Source: Dysgonamonadaceae bacterium
GTDB taxonomy: Bacteria; Bacteroidota; Bacteroidia; Bacteroidales; Azobacteroidaceae
NCBI GenBank assembly: GCA_031270075.1
Contig: JAISYG010000081.1
Location: 1-48,154 of the forward strand
Reading direction: 5' to 3'
DNA: 48,154 bases
The notes beneath the pieces are model-generated. The model was not told where the DNA came from. It saw only the letters and a program-made list of their open reading frames with translations, and ran no database searches. The position numbers were made by a program, and so were the translations under genes. Within the stretch, counting starts at the first letter, position 1. Each line of letters opens with the position of its first letter. This document shows, piece by piece, positions 45,581 to 48,154 of the stretch.

Positions 45581-47715
45581 TTCAATTTGAGGCATATCGC
45601 TACGATTTGACTGATTTTATGGACGATATCCGGCGTAATCCTTTTCTCAGGATTACCTTACCGCTTTTGTTCGGCATAATCTTTCAATATTATTTGTTTC
45701 CGGTACAAATCAGTGGATTAGCGTTTATTGCCGTTTTTTTTGGTTCTCTTTTTATTTTGCAGATATTCAAAGTTTATCAGCAATATTCGTTTGCATGGCT
45801 ATACGGATTTCATTATTATCTGATATTCTTTTTTATGGGAATCAGCCTGGTACAGTTGAATCCTCTGAAAACGACTATTCCGTTAAACGAAGAAAACTGT
45901 TTCGAACTGCTTGTAGCCGAAAATCCTGTACATAACGACAATTCGCTTCGATTGGACGTGAAAATCAGGGCATTCTCCGCCGACGGAGAAAATTGGAAGA
46001 AATGCAACGAACTGTCAATAATATACATGGAGAAAGATTCGACGCTGAGATTTTCGCCCGGCGACGTACTTGTCTGCAAAACCGTTTTCAACGAATTTTC
46101 ACCGCCTCAAAATCCCGGAGAATTTGATTACCGGGAATATCTGAGGCGTAAAAAAATCTTTGCGACTGCGTTTGTTAATTCCAACAAAGTGGTCGTTGTC
46201 GATTCGGGTCAGATAAATTTTTACAGAAAATTCATCTTCAACCTGCAACAGTATTCGCTTGAAACACTGCAAAAAGCGCAGTTAAAATCCGACGAACTTG
46301 CCGTCGCCATGGCTTTACTCATCGGCGACAAACAATTTCTCGAAGACGACCTGCGAAGTTCGTACACAAACTCGGGAACAGTTCATTTACTTGCAGTTTC
46401 GGGACTGCATGTGGGAATTGTGTTCATGATATTGAGTTTCGTTCTCAAGTTCATGGACAGGAAAAAGAAACTGCGTCTGATTAAAGGGTTTATCATTCTC
46501 ATTTCGTTGTGGATATTCGCTTCGGTTGCGGGATTAGCCTCGTCGATTGTGAGGGCGAGCGTCATGTTTTCGATCTTCATCGTCGCCGACATGACCGGCA
46601 AGTCCAAAAGCACGTACAACAACATGGCATTATCGTGTTTTATAATGTGTTTGGCGAATCCTTACGTCATTTTCGAATCGGGTTTTCAACTATCGTATCT
46701 GGCGGTTTTGGGGATTGTGTATTTCCAGCCGAAATTCATGAAACCGTTTCATCGCTGTAACAGATTTGTGAAACCGCTTGTCGAATGTATGACGGTAACT
46801 GTAGCGGCGCAGTTGGGAACGTTGCCGGTTATATTGTACATCTTCAAGACGTTTCCGACATATTTTCTTCTGTCAAACCTGATTCTGGTGCCATACACGA
46901 GCGTGGTAATGTATATCGGAGCGCTTGTCATAGCCTTGTCGTGGCAACCGTTTTTGCTTGTTATCAGCGGCGCTGTTCTTAATGTTTCGATTTATCTGAT
47001 GAATTGGACTGTGAAGTTTTTCGACCAATTGCCCGGCTCGACTATCGACGGTATCAATATCGACGGAATACAGTGTACTTTACTTGTTGTAAGTATCTTA
47101 TCACTGGCGTTGCTTTTTTCGTTCAAGCGAAGGATATGTTTTGTAGCTATTATGGCATCAATGATTGGACTGTTTTCAATCGGCGCTTTTCACTCATACA
47201 AAGCGTTTTCGCACAAAGAATTTGGCGTGTTTGGCGTGAAAAGAGCATTCTACGCATATTTTATCGAAAATGGCGAAGGATTTTCGATAAGAGACACCGT
47301 CGCCATCAACAAATCTTTCGATTTCAACACAAAAAATTATCTGATATCAAGAGGATTTCGTTCCGAACAGGATTTAACTAATCTGTCATTAGCCGATTCT
47401 ATTCCCGATTTGTACAAAGGCGTGCTTTTGTTTTCAGGAAAGAAAATCGCTTTGTCGTCACAACTGGCTGTAACCGACAGCTTTTCGGGAACTCCGCTGA
47501 ATGTCGATTATCTGTTCGTCACCGAACGCCAAAATATCAAACCCGAAACAATGCTATCGTGCTATAATCCCGCTAAAATCATCATTGCCAATAATCTGCC
47601 GGCATCCAAAATCACCGAATGGCTCGAACTCGCCGAATCACGAAAAATCCCATGCCATAATATCAAAACCGAAGGCGGATTCCGAGAATTTCCATCTGTA
47701 CCAAGACAAAAATGA
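45577..47715 (+). CDS. comEC: ComEC/Rec2-family DNA uptake / internalization protein
   Basis: N-terminal TM and DUF4131-like region; SDELAVAMALLIGDKQFLEDDLRSSYTNSGTVHLLAVSGLHVGIVF hallmark; ASSIVRASVMFSIFIVADMTGK; start overlaps the murC stop. Confidence 0.9.
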   Translation: MIQFEAYRYDLTDFMDDIRRNPFLRITLPLLFGIIFQYYLFPVQISGLAFIAVFFGSLFILQIFKVYQQYSFAWLYGFHYYLIFFFMGISLVQLNPLKTTIPLNEENCFELLVAENPVHNDNSLRLDVKIRAFSADGENWKKCNELSIIYMEKDSTLRFSPGDVLVCKTVFNEFSPPQNPGEFDYREYLRRKKIFATAFVNSNKVVVVDSGQINFYRKFIFNLQQYSLETLQKAQLKSDELAVAMALLIGDKQFLEDDLRSSYTNSGTVHLLAVSGLHVGIVFMILSFVLKFMDRKKKLRLIKGFIILISLWIFASVAGLASSIVRASVMFSIFIVADMTGKSKSTYNNMALSCFIMCLANPYVIFESGFQLSYLAVLGIVYFQPKFMKPFHRCNRFVKPLVECMTVTVAAQLGTLPVILYIFKTFPTYFLLSNLILVPYTSVVMYIGALVIALSWQPFLLVISGAVLNVSIYLMNWTVKFFDQLPGSTIDGINIDGIQCTLLVVSILSLALLFSFKRRICFVAIMASMIGLFSIGAFHSYKAFSHKEFGVFGVKRAFYAYFIENGEGFSIRDTVAINKSFDFNTKNYLISRGFRSEQDLTNLSLADSIPDLYKGVLLFSGKKIALSSQLAVTDSFSGTPLNVDYLFVTERQNIKPETMLSCYNPAKIIIANNLPASKITEWLELAESRKIPCHNIKTEGGFREFPSVPRQK

Positions 47716-47811
47716 CATTAACTAATCAGAGTAATGCACATAATTTTTTGCAGAAATTTAATCCTGTAAATCAGTCTGTTGATAATAGAAAAAGATTGTT
47801 TTAACGTTTTG

Positions 47812-47844
47812 TTTGGTTCGTATTAAAAATTTGTTATACCTTTG
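47812..47844 (+). promoter_or_regulatory. Bacteroidetes-type promoter (TTTG-N21-TACCTTTG) facing the right window edge
   Basis: TTTG 47812-47815 and TACCTTTG 47837-47844 downstream of comEC. Confidence 0.5.
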
Positions 47845-47998
47845 TCGCATTATTTGCAAAAAGAGTGATTATGTAAAGTTTTGAAAATTATGATCGGAAT
47901 TTTAGACATAGCGGGATACGAAAGCAGCGAAAATTGCGCAGTGAGAGAGGAAAAAACGGACGGTTTTTCTGCCTTAGACTCTGTATGTCACCGATTTG

Positions 47999-48036
<38 letters not shown>

Positions 48037-48154
48037 AAGAGCCTTTTCCGTAATCAATTGTCAAACAACGCATTAAGATTGATTTCAATCTCAAAGGGTA
48101 CGACTTAGGGTACGAACTGAATGTCAATTTTGTCTGCATCAGTCTACCGTTTGT

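Overview
The window is a Bacteroidales-type chromosome segment: promoters of the TTTG/TAnnTTTG form, SusC/SusD pairs, and a FecI/FecR switch. From left to right it contains: (i) a 21-bp tandem array of palindrome-bearing units (1-441); (ii) a housekeeping block with UvrD/PcrA helicase, ParA, ParB, a DUF5683-type protein, a LysM lytic transglycosylase, a SiaC/DUF1987-type protein, Ndk, a Tat-exported sugar isomerase/epimerase-like protein and tRNA-Arg(CCT); (iii) a polysaccharide-utilization-like locus with a GH78 rhamnosidase, ECF sigma and anti-sigma, SusC1-SusD1-SusC2(short)-SusD2, a DUF1735-like lipoprotein, three BIG2 lipoproteins (two from a recent tandem duplication) and a BIG2 plus TIM-barrel hydrolase-like protein; (iv) a decayed junction with an internally deleted pseudogene and a ~41-bp tandem array; (v) a small defense island with an SPPY-type DNA methyltransferase, an MvaI/BcnI-like endonuclease broken by one in-frame TGA, a single-TRD HsdS-like protein, AbiH and a REP-associated tyrosine transposase carrying hairpins inside its own ORF; (vi) tRNA-Met/Ile2(CAT), an AddB-like nuclease, a hairpin cluster, AhpF, a NrtR-like regulator, TrmN6, and ftsW-murC-comEC with murG missing from the expected dcw order. 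The most unusual candidate system is the translationally coupled M-R-S operon (31752-33987), in which an apparent Type II m4C/MvaI-BcnI pair is linked to a stand-alone half-size specificity subunit. All family calls come from reading the translations; no database search was run.
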